Shown: positions 23,772 through 30,121 of the stretch, piece by piece | How positions within the stretch are numbered: the stretch's first letter is position 1 | Layout of the letters: each line of letters begins with the position of its first letter | NCBI GenBank assembly: GCA_021795465.1 | Contig: JAJYPK010000018.1 | Span: forward strand, 1 to 36,236 | Source: Bacillota bacterium | GTDB lineage: Bacteria; Bacillota; Sulfobacillia; Sulfobacillales; Sulfobacillaceae | Direction of reading: 5' to 3' | Length of the DNA stretch: 36,236 bases | Translations under genes and position numbers: made by a program | The notes under the pieces: model-generated | The model's database searches: none | The model's input: the letters and a program-made list of their open reading frames with translations, nothing else | Told to the model about the DNA's origin: nothing

Positions 23772-26117
23772 ATGTTGGACGTCTTAGGGCAACCGGTAAA
23801 ACGGCACGAGGATGATCGCCTGATTCGTGGCAAGGGTCAATACACGGACGATATCCGCCTCCCGGGCATGGTTTATGCCCATATGGTGCGAAGTCCCCAT
23901 GCTCATGCCAAAATCAAGGCGATAGATATCAAAGCCGCACAAGCACTTCCCGGCGTGCTAGCTGTCTTTGTAGGAGACGATTTGAAGGATAGTGTGGGCA
24001 TGATCCCGACGGCCTGGATTCCACCCAATGCGGACATGAAGATGACTCCGCATCCCGCTTTAGCCTATGATACCGTCCGGTATGTCGGAGATGGGGTAGC
24101 GGTGGTGATTGCGGAAGACCCGTATACGGCATCGGATGCCGCGGACCTGGTGCGGGTTACGTATGCGCCACTCGAGGCTATGACCCATCCCCGCGACGCC
24201 ATGGGTCCCGACAAACCCTTGGTGCATCAAGAAATTTCCGATAATGTCGCATTTCATTGGAGTGTGGGGGAGAACTTGGACGAGGTTTTTGCTTCGAGTG
24301 AGGTGGTGGTGCGTCAAGAATTTCGCCAACAGCGCCTCATTCCGAGTGCGATGGAACCCCGATCGGCGGTGGCTCAATATAATGCAGCGACGGAAGAATT
24401 GACCCTTTGGGCCACGACACAAAATCCCCACATTCACCGATTCCTGATGTCGGGGATCCTGGGCATTCCCGAGCACAAGCTGCGCGTGGTCGCGATTGAC
24501 GTAGGCGGAGGATTTGGCAGTAAGATTGCCTGTTACCCGGACGAGGTGGTGGTCGCGTATGCGTCACGTGCCTTGGGACGACCAGTGAAGTGGACCGAAA
24601 CCCGCCAGGAGAATTTTATCGCCACTAGTCATGGGCGGGACCATGTGCACGAAGTGGAATTAGCAGGCACCCGTGATGGGGACATTAAAGCCATTCGCGT
24701 CAAAGCGTTTTCCAACTTGGGGGCTTACCTGTCCACCGCAGCGCCTGGGGTACCCACCATCTTATTTGGACTCGTTGTAAATGGAGCCTACAAGATTCCT
24801 CAAGCCTCTGTGGATGTGTATGGAGTCGTGACGCACACCACGCCGGTGGATGCGTATCGAGGAGCGGGACGTCCTGAAGCCACCTATTTGATCGAGCGCA
24901 TGGTGGACTTGTACGCACGTAAACTAGCGATGGATCCCGTCCAAGTGCGTCGGAGGAATCTGATCCCCAAAGAAAGTTTTCCCTATACCAACCCCATGGG
25001 GTTGGAATACGACAGTGGGAATTACCAGGGCACGTTAGACAAAGCGCTGCAACTGGTGGACTACCCGCAATTTCGGCGGGAACAGGAAGCCTTGCGAAAA
25101 CAAGGCAAGTACATTGGGATTGGGTTTAGTACGTACGTCGAAATGTGCGGTCTCGGCCCATCAGAAGTTGCGGGTGCCGTGGGCTTTCAAGGGGGGCTTT
25201 GGGAAAGTGCGACGGTCCGTGTCCATCCGACGGGGAAAGTGACGGTCTTTACCGGAGCGTCGCCTCACGGACAAGGCGAAGAAACCACGTTTGCTCAAAT
25301 TGTTTCCCACGAACTAGGGATTCCGGTCGAAGACATTGAAGTGGTTCATGGAGACACCGCCAGAATCGCGATGGGCTGGGGCACCTATGGATCGCGCAGC
25401 ACGGTGGTAGGTGGGGCGGCACTCCATAACGCGACCCAAAAAATCATTGCGAAAGCCACTAAAATTGCGGCTCATAAGCTGGAAGTGAGTGAATTAGACG
25501 TCACTTTCGAGGCGGGTCAGTTTCGCGTCGCAGGCGTACCGGACCGCGGAATGAGCTTTGCTAACGTTGCGCTTGATGCCTATCTGGCTTGGAGTCTGCC
25601 AGAGGGTGTAGAGCCGGCGTTGGAGGAGACGGCATTTTATAATCCCAAGAACTTTACGTACCCGTTTGGGGCCCACGTGGCGATTGTTTCGGTGGACGCA
25701 ACGACCGGGGATGTAGAACTGATGCGCTATATTGCGGTGGATGATGTGGGAAACATCATCAATCCCATGATTGTCGAGGGGCAGATTCATGGAGGGCTGG
25801 TACAAGGCATTGGGCAGGCTCTATATGAAGGCGCCGAATTTGATGATCAAGGGCAGTTGGTCACCGGATCCTTCTTGGACTATGCGATGCCCAAGGCCAG
25901 GTTCTTTCCGCGATTCGAGACGGATCATACCGTAACCCCATCTCCGCATAACCCGCTGGGTGTCAAGGGAGTCGGGGAAACCGGAGCCATTGCTTCGACC
26001 CCGGCGGTTGTCAACGCGGTATTGGACGCCTTAGCACCTTTTGGCATCCGCGATCTGAACATGCCACTCACTTCGAAGAAGGTGTGGACTGCGATCCAAG
26101 AACGAGGGGGGATATAA
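23772..26117 (+). CDS. coxL: Molybdenum hydroxylase large subunit, form II CoxL-like
   Basis: A 781-aa xanthine-oxidase-family molybdopterin subunit. The a/b hammerhead is at the N-terminus (K-R-H-E-D-D-R-L-I-R-G-K-G-Q-Y). The molybdopterin-binding part has G-G-G-F-G-S-K and the active-site Glu736 in G-V-G-E-T-G-A. The diagnostic loop reads A361-Y-R-G-A-G-R367, which is the form II sequence. Form I CO dehydrogenases have A-Y-x-C-S-F-R, whose Cys holds the Cu of the Mo-Cu site. It therefore probably oxidises another small aldehyde, heterocycle or CO-like substrate; CO oxidation is doubtful. The ATG has AAAGGAGG upstream and follows coxS by 15 bases. Confidence 0.93.
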   Translation: MLDVLGQPVKRHEDDRLIRGKGQYTDDIRLPGMVYAHMVRSPHAHAKIKAIDIKAAQALPGVLAVFVGDDLKDSVGMIPTAWIPPNADMKMTPHPALAYDTVRYVGDGVAVVIAEDPYTASDAADLVRVTYAPLEAMTHPRDAMGPDKPLVHQEISDNVAFHWSVGENLDEVFASSEVVVRQEFRQQRLIPSAMEPRSAVAQYNAATEELTLWATTQNPHIHRFLMSGILGIPEHKLRVVAIDVGGGFGSKIACYPDEVVVAYASRALGRPVKWTETRQENFIATSHGRDHVHEVELAGTRDGDIKAIRVKAFSNLGAYLSTAAPGVPTILFGLVVNGAYKIPQASVDVYGVVTHTTPVDAYRGAGRPEATYLIERMVDLYARKLAMDPVQVRRRNLIPKESFPYTNPMGLEYDSGNYQGTLDKALQLVDYPQFRREQEALRKQGKYIGIGFSTYVEMCGLGPSEVAGAVGFQGGLWESATVRVHPTGKVTVFTGASPHGQGEETTFAQIVSHELGIPVEDIEVVHGDTARIAMGWGTYGSRSTVVGGAALHNATQKIIAKATKIAAHKLEVSELDVTFEAGQFRVAGVPDRGMSFANVALDAYLAWSLPEGVEPALEETAFYNPKNFTYPFGAHVAIVSVDATTGDVELMRYIAVDDVGNIINPMIVEGQIHGGLVQGIGQALYEGAEFDDQGQLVTGSFLDYAMPKARFFPRFETDHTVTPSPHNPLGVKGVGETGAIASTPAVVNAVLDALAPFGIRDLNMPLTSKKVWTAIQERGGI

Positions 26118-26981
26118 ATGCGGACAGCACCATTCGAATACCATCGTGCACATGACATCGATGATGCGCTAGAATGGTTGACACGTGACGGGGACCGCGA
26201 AGTGAAGATCTTGGCTGGGGGTCATAGCCTCCTACCACTGATGAAGCTCAAACTGGCGACGCCCACCGTCCTCTTGGATGTCCAAGGGGTATCAGAATTA
26301 AAGGGAGTGACGATGGAACCGGGCTGGATTCGGATAGGGGCTTTGAGCCGCTACGTCGATCTTACCCGAGACCCAACAGTGGCAGAGGCGCTTCCCTTAC
26401 TCAGTCAGGTTGCCGCCACCGTGGCGGACATGCAGGTGCGTAACCGGGGAACTATTGGGGGGAGCCTTTGCCATGCGGATCCTCAAGCGGATATCCCGGC
26501 TGCGGTGTTAGCACTAGACGGGCGTCTGATCGTGGTAGGGCCGCGGGGAGAGCGTCGGATGACACTAGACGAGTTCATCGTGGCACCGTTCTTGACCGTG
26601 TTGGAACCCACCGAAATATTGTCCGCCGTCGAATTTCCGATCCCATCGGGACCACAACAGAGCGTGTATCTCAAACGGCCGCATCCGGCCTCTGGGTATC
26701 CGATTGTCGGTGTGGCGATCACGGCCAATGTGCCAACCCCCGGACACTTGTCGAATGTGCGGGTGGTGGTGGGGGGTATGGGGTCGAAAGCCTACAGAGC
26801 CTATGCCACAGAAAGCACGTTGAACGAGAAAGAACTGTCTCCAGAGACGCTGCGGCAGGCGGCCGAGGTAGCCATTACGGAAGCCCAGTTGAGCGACGAT
26901 GCGGACGTTCCGTATCACTCCCAACTCATTCGGACGTATGTCGAGCGGGCATTACATCGACTCTATGGAGGCGTTGCCTAA
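26118..26981 (+). CDS. coxM: Molybdenum hydroxylase FAD subunit (CoxM-like)
   Basis: A 287-aa FAD-binding subunit of the same complex. The two FAD-binding motifs are A33-G-G-H-S37 and T112-I-G-G-S115, the latter within R-N-R-G-T-I-G-G-S-L-C-H-A-D-P. The CO_deh_flav_C domain occupies the C-terminal third. It receives electrons from the CoxS clusters and passes them to the acceptor. The ATG follows the TAA of coxL directly. A bidirectional hairpin separates it from the convergent disulfide oxidoreductase gene. Confidence 0.93.
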   Translation: MRTAPFEYHRAHDIDDALEWLTRDGDREVKILAGGHSLLPLMKLKLATPTVLLDVQGVSELKGVTMEPGWIRIGALSRYVDLTRDPTVAEALPLLSQVAATVADMQVRNRGTIGGSLCHADPQADIPAAVLALDGRLIVVGPRGERRMTLDEFIVAPFLTVLEPTEILSAVEFPIPSGPQQSVYLKRPHPASGYPIVGVAITANVPTPGHLSNVRVVVGGMGSKAYRAYATESTLNEKELSPETLRQAAEVAITEAQLSDDADVPYHSQLIRTYVERALHRLYGGVA

Positions 26982-27020
26982 GAGCTAGAAACACCCATGG
27001 GCTTGCCTTCGATCAAAGAG

Positions 27021-27054
27021 AGAGGACGCACCCCAATCTTGGAGTGCGTCTTCT
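27021..27054. terminator. Bidirectional terminator-like hairpin between coxM and the minus operon
   Basis: A 16-bp stem (27021-27036 with 27039-27054), with one mismatch and one G-T, around a two-base apex. The tails are pyrimidine-rich rather than pure T on either strand. Its position between two convergent operons fits a shared terminator. Confidence 0.55.
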
Positions 27055-27069
27055 CGTGTGCGGTCGTCT

Positions 27070-27723
27070 TTATGGGTTTTGTGAGTCCATAACAAGCTTC
27101 AGTAATTGCGCTTCGGGTACAGCTCCCGTGACTTCCAAGGTTCCATTGACCATGGATTTTGGCACGCCGTAGACGCTGTATTTATTGGATAGGTCGGGAA
27201 ACTCTCCCGCGTCGACCATATCTGCAATGATATGGGGTGACGCTAGTGCCATGCTGTGTGCCAGGCGTACAGCCCGGGGACAGTATGGTCACGTAGGGGT
27301 CGTAAACACCTGAATGTGCACTGGTTTTTGAATCCCGGCCAGTGACGCCTCGGCTGCTTTAGAAAGACCTGACGTGTGGGTTGACACCGATTTAATCCCT
27401 TCTAACAGGGTGCCAAACTCATGACCACTCGGAATTCCGACGAATCGAATGCCGGTGCGGTTGCCATCTTTGTCTAAGAGCTCCGCGATGGGCCCTGTCA
27501 CCGTTTCGGTTCCCCCATGGCCGGGTTCGAGTTCGGGTTCTTGCGATCCCTCTTGAATCATGATGAGATCCGACAAATCGGCGACTTCGTTGACAAGATC
27601 CTTAAAGGTTGTCGCGGTGTCCGCATCGGGTCCTCGATACCATTGTAGGGTTACCGGATCTTGCAGGCCTTGGAAAAATTCGGTGACCTGCGCCGTGATT
27701 TGGCTGTCTAATAAGGCCATCAT
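27070..27723 (-). CDS. Two-domain protein disulfide oxidoreductase with in-frame TGA (candidate selenoprotein)
   Basis: A 217-aa tandem-thioredoxin-fold protein of the thermophile PDO type if the TGA at 27289-27291 is read through. The N-terminal domain (about 1-125) has L-Q-W-Y-R-G-P-D-A-D where a CxxC would be, so it is redox-inactive, and the G-I-P-S-G-H-E-F motif typical of PDO. The C-terminal domain has V-F-T-T-P-T, TGA as residue 145, then P-Y-C148-P-R-A-V, and the cis-Pro strand Y-G-V-P-K-S-M-V-N-G. The TGA replaces exactly the first active-site Cys. The frame is open through to TAA, and a good SECIS-like hairpin follows the TGA. The ATG has GGGAGGTG upstream. It is the last gene of the MBL-rhodanese operon, so a Sec-based persulfide or disulfide reductase is likely. 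Confidence 0.82.
27254..27283 (-). promoter_or_regulatory. Bacterial SECIS-like hairpin (disulfide oxidoreductase)
   Basis: On the minus strand, CCGGGC pairs with GCCTGG (six pairs, one G-T) around the five-base loop TGTAC. After a small internal loop, CTGT pairs with ACAG for four more. The apical loop starts 18 bases after the TGA and has a G at its second position. This matches the known bacterial SECIS geometry well. Confidence 0.6.
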
Positions 27724-27760
27724 TTACACCTCCCGCAATATGTTATGATCGGTGGTCCGG

Positions 27761-28384
27761 TTAGACGCGCTCCACAGGATGGCGGCCGCCCATCCAGAGC
27801 GACATACCTCCAACCACGTTGGCCACCTCAAGTCCTTGTTGCGACAACCATGATGCAGCAGATGCACTACGGTTGCCCGAAGCACAGATGATCGCGTGTG
27901 GCTTGGAGCGGTCGAGTTCGCTGGCCCGACCTTGCAATTGCCCGATGGGAATATTGATCGCGCCGGGTACGATGCCGGATCGTAGCTCATACGGTTCTCG
28001 CACATCGACGACCACATAATTGTCAAGATTTCTTGCTAATTCGTCAACGGTGAGATCCTTCACGCTCTCTACCGGTAAGCCCTCCTGGTCCCAGCCCTTG
28101 ACGCCCCGATCGAAGGTAAACGGCACCGACAATCCTGCAGCGGTGAGGCTCTCCTTGGCTGCTTCGGCAATCACGGTATTATCTGCAAACACGCCAAGGG
28201 GAGGGGTCTGACCATTGAGTGCGCGCTTAATTTCTTGTCCCCATCCCCGTCGATGGAACGGCACGTTATAGCTTCCCGCAGGATGTGCCTTCGAATACGC
28301 ATGAGCCGGGCTCACATCGAGTAGTAACGCGCTGCCATCTTGAACTTGTTGAAAAAAATCTTGTGCAGTGAGTGAGGTAGACAT
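27761..28384 (-). CDS. Tandem-domain rhodanese (thiosulfate sulfurtransferase family)
   Basis: A 207-aa protein with two rhodanese domains. The N-terminal domain (about 1-105) keeps the fold (L-D-V-S-P-A-H-A-Y, H-P-A-G-S-Y-N-V-P) but its active loop is F-A-D-N-T with no Cys, so it is structural. The C-terminal domain (about 112-207) has the D-V-R-E-P-Y-E start and the active loop I-C167-A-S-G-N-R-S. It carries sulfane sulfur as a cysteine persulfide. It lies 15 bases behind the ETHE1-like gene and 37 before the disulfide oxidoreductase gene. The three probably handle persulfides together. Confidence 0.88.
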   Translation of the reverse strand: MSTSLTAQDFFQQVQDGSALLLDVSPAHAYSKAHPAGSYNVPFHRRGWGQEIKRALNGQTPPLGVFADNTVIAEAAKESLTAAGLSVPFTFDRGVKGWDQEGLPVESVKDLTVDELARNLDNYVVVDVREPYELRSGIVPGAINIPIGQLQGRASELDRSKPHAIICASGNRSASAASWLSQQGLEVANVVGGMSLWMGGRHPVERV

Positions 28385-28399
28385 GAAATTCCTGCCTTT

Positions 28400-29161
28400 C
28401 TAGTGAGATTGCTGACTCCCGAGATTGTGGTCTCGAATGAGGGATGCGTCAACGGGTGGTGGTTTTAAGAGGCTAAGCACCTCCGTAACGAACGCCTGAG
28501 GGTCCGTAATCTGGGCGAATCGATTCCATCGCCGTTCATAGCCCACCGTAGAGATGGGTTTGGGACTTAAAAACAATCCGCCACAGGCCGACGCCCCGTA
28601 ATGGGCGGGATAGAGCTCTGTGGTGTCCGGCAAGCTAAGAATTTTATCGTGTACCGAATGAAATTGATCTAACGCGGCCCGCTCAGTCGACTCGGGAGTC
28701 GGGTCCACCAGATCCGGGCGGCCCACATCCCCCACAAAGAGCGAGTCTCCACTGAGGACCAACCATGGATCTGAACTCCGCGTTTTATCTGTCACCACCA
28801 GCGATATGCTGTCAGGGGTATGGCCTGGGGTTTCCCAGACCGTCACCTGGACTCCGCCGAGGTCAAATTGGTCCCCGTCATGCAGGGGATTAAAGGCGTC
28901 TCTTAGGGGGGCCTTATGGCCCATAGAGACAAGGAGATCGGTTTTCTGGGCAAGCTCTCGGGCAATCGAGTGATGATCCGCGTGGACATGGGTCTCGATC
29001 ACACCAACAATCTTGAGGCCCACTTCTGCCGCGGATAAAATATAGGTATCGGCACCAATCGCCGCGAGTGGATCTACGACAATCGCGCGGCCGTCCGCAT
29101 CGTCTCCGACGATAAACGAGGCACAGCCGTGAGAACCATCCCATATCGGTATGAAAATCAT
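28400..29161 (-). CDS. ETHE1/persulfide dioxygenase-like metallo-beta-lactamase-fold hydrolase
   Basis: A 253-aa MBL-fold protein. The metal motif is T-H58-V-H60-A-D62-H63. T-P-G-H-T-P-D-S, G-D-S-L-F-V-G-D-V-G-R-P-D-L and Y-P-A-H-Y-G follow. Together these are typical of the ETHE1/PDO clade and of the sulfur-oxidising MBL partners of rhodanese. Such enzymes oxidise glutathione- or low-molecular-weight-thiol persulfides to sulfite using a mononuclear iron. The ATG has AAAGGAG nine bases upstream. It is the first gene of the operon and its start lies 21 bases from the CstR-type operator. The substrate is inferred from context. Confidence 0.85.
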   Translation of the reverse strand: MIFIPIWDGSHGCASFIVGDDADGRAIVVDPLAAIGADTYILSAAEVGLKIVGVIETHVHADHHSIARELAQKTDLLVSMGHKAPLRDAFNPLHDGDQFDLGGVQVTVWETPGHTPDSISLVVTDKTRSSDPWLVLSGDSLFVGDVGRPDLVDPTPESTERAALDQFHSVHDKILSLPDTTELYPAHYGASACGGLFLSPKPISTVGYERRWNRFAQITDPQAFVTEVLSLLKPPPVDASLIRDHNLGSQQSH

Positions 29162-29174
29162 CTGTAATAGCTCC

Positions 29175-29203
29175 TTTCAATCATACCCCATGGGGTATAT
29201 AAT
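29175..29203 (+). promoter_or_regulatory. Promoter of the CstR-like gene (plus)
   Basis: TTTCAA (29175-29180), 17 bases, then a perfect TATAAT (29198-29203). The operator palindrome fills the spacer, so a bound repressor would block it directly. The transcript would have a leader of about 110 nt before the GTG at 29320. Confidence 0.5.
29183..29198. promoter_or_regulatory. 16-bp perfect palindromic operator of CsoR/CstR type
   Basis: ATACCCCATGGGGTAT is a perfect palindrome. The TACCCC-N2-GGGGTA pattern matches known operators of the CsoR/CstR (DUF156) repressor family. It lies in the divergent region of the CstR-like gene and the ETHE1-like operon and overlaps both promoters, so autoregulation and co-repression are expected. 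Confidence 0.75.
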
Positions 29204-29227
29204 GAGTCTTAGGCGTCGGAATGTCAA
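29199..29227 (-). promoter_or_regulatory. Promoter of the ETHE1-rhodanese-PDO operon (minus)
   Basis: On the minus strand TTGACA (29227-29222), a 17-base spacer and CATTAT (29204-29199). The predicted start falls inside the operator (about 29192), giving a leader of about 30 nt before the ATG at 29161. Confidence 0.55.
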
Positions 29228-29319
29228 CGGTATGTCGGTGCGGGCATCTCGGCAGACTATCTTCAGGATAGCCATAGGGGGAGATTATTATTATTGGCGA
29301 TAATGAACCGAGTGAGCCC

Positions 29320-29592
29320 GTGATAAGCCAGTTTTGGGACATCGCGGAACTCAAACATCGGATGCGCCGTATTGAGGGCCAAGCCCGGGGGATTCAAGCC
29401 ATGTTGGACCGCGGAGAAGATTGTAAAGCGGTCTTGACCCAGTTGGCGGCGATGTCGGGGGCACTAGGTAAAGTCTCTCGGGTCATTGCCGCGTGCGGAC
29501 TAGCCGACACGTTGCGACGCGATGCGACCGGGCTCAGCAATGAAGAAATTCGCAGCGTGCTCCAGAGTCTTCATGAAACGGGCAGACTGTAA
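29320..29592 (+). CDS. CsoR/CstR-family (DUF156) thiol-sensing repressor
   Basis: A 90-aa all-helical repressor. M-R-R-I-E-G-Q-A-R-G-I opens the family helix. Cys35 (E-D-C-K-A-V-L-T-Q-L-A-A) is the conserved sensor Cys. The second metal or thiol position, His in CsoR/FrmR, is occupied by Cys59 (I-A-A-C-G-L), and no third ligand is visible. A Cys-Cys pair without His favours persulfide or electrophile sensing, as in CstR, over copper sensing. It is divergent from the sulfur operon and shares its palindromic operator. The GTG start has only a weak site (GAGTGAG). The frame is open upstream to a stop at about 29273, with GGGGGAG just before four ATT codons, so a longer N-terminus is possible. 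Confidence 0.85.
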   Translation: MISQFWDIAELKHRMRRIEGQARGIQAMLDRGEDCKAVLTQLAAMSGALGKVSRVIAACGLADTLRRDATGLSNEEIRSVLQSLHETGRL

Positions 29593-29610
29593 CCAGAAGA
29601 AAGCGAGGGG

Positions 29611-30000
29611 ATGTTTAACGTGTTAGGATATACGAAAGCCACGAAGAAGAGTGTGGACCAGGCCGTAGCAGACTTGGGGACGTCGGTCGAATCGAACGGC
29701 TTTAAGGTGTTGAACCAACTCGATATTGCGGGGATTTTAAACAGCAAAGGATTTGATTGTGAACCGACTCGCATTTTAGAGGTCTGTCACGCCCCGTCCG
29801 CGGCGGTCGTGTTAGAGGCTAACGTCGACATTAGTCTTTTGTTGCCCTGCAAGATTAATGTGTACCAAAGAGATGGACAGACCTATGTATCGGCGCTGGA
29901 TCCTGCCATGATGAAACAATTTTTCGCAGAACCCGAAATCCTCAAGATCGCGAACGAAGTAGAAGTTTCCATTAAACGAATCGTGGATCAAGCCGTCTAA
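29611..30000 (+). CDS. DUF302-family protein
   Basis: A 129-aa DUF302 protein. The family pattern is seen in S-V-E-S-N-G-F-K-V-L, then a Gly- and Asp-rich turn, R-I-L-E-V-C-H-A-P, and L-L-P-C-K-I-N-V-Y with Cys71- and Cys88-region residues. DUF302 folds as a small alpha/beta domain of unknown function that often accompanies sulfur or heavy-metal genes. GAGGGG abuts the ATG at 29611, so the GTG at 29620 may be the true start. It follows the repressor gene by 18 bases and is probably co-transcribed. Confidence 0.82.
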   Translation: MFNVLGYTKATKKSVDQAVADLGTSVESNGFKVLNQLDIAGILNSKGFDCEPTRILEVCHAPSAAVVLEANVDISLLLPCKINVYQRDGQTYVSALDPAMMKQFFAEPEILKIANEVEVSIKRIVDQAV

Positions 30001-30021
30001 TCCGACGAGGATGGAACACCT

Positions 30022-30053
30022 CTCTACGGATTAGCCAATATGGGTCCGTAGAG
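30022..30053 (+). terminator. Hairpin after the DUF302 gene
   Basis: CTCTACGGA (30022-30030) and TCCGTAGAG (30045-30053) form a perfect 9-bp stem around a 14-base loop. No T-tract follows. It directly precedes the next promoter and is probably a terminator or insulator of the repressor-DUF302 transcript. Confidence 0.45.
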
Positions 30054-30056
30054 TGC

Positions 30057-30084
30057 TTGCCTGGCACGAATATTTTGTCATAAT
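30057..30084 (+). promoter_or_regulatory. Promoter of the CAP-domain gene
   Basis: TTGCCT (30057-30062), 16 bases, then CATAAT (30079-30084). Transcription near 30091 would exclude the upstream in-frame start codons and favour the ATG at 30122. Confidence 0.5.
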
Positions 30085-30121
30085 GATACATACGTGTTTG
30101 AACAAGCGACGGGGATTTCCC

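Noticed and set aside
23772-26117. Form I aerobic CO dehydrogenase
   Set aside because: The A-Y-x-C-S-F-R loop is absent; the sequence is A-Y-R-G-A-G-R, the form II signature.
26468-27172. Long plus-strand frame overlapping coxM
   Set aside because: It is in a different frame within a clearly conserved gene, has no family-like sequence and no ribosome binding site, and is composed of codon-shadow residues rich in Arg, Gly and Ser.
27289-27723. Treating 27289-27723 and 27070-27252 as two separate genes
   Set aside because: The two pieces are in the same frame, are separated only by one TGA plus an open stretch, and together make one PDO-type protein. The downstream piece lacks its own ribosome binding site.
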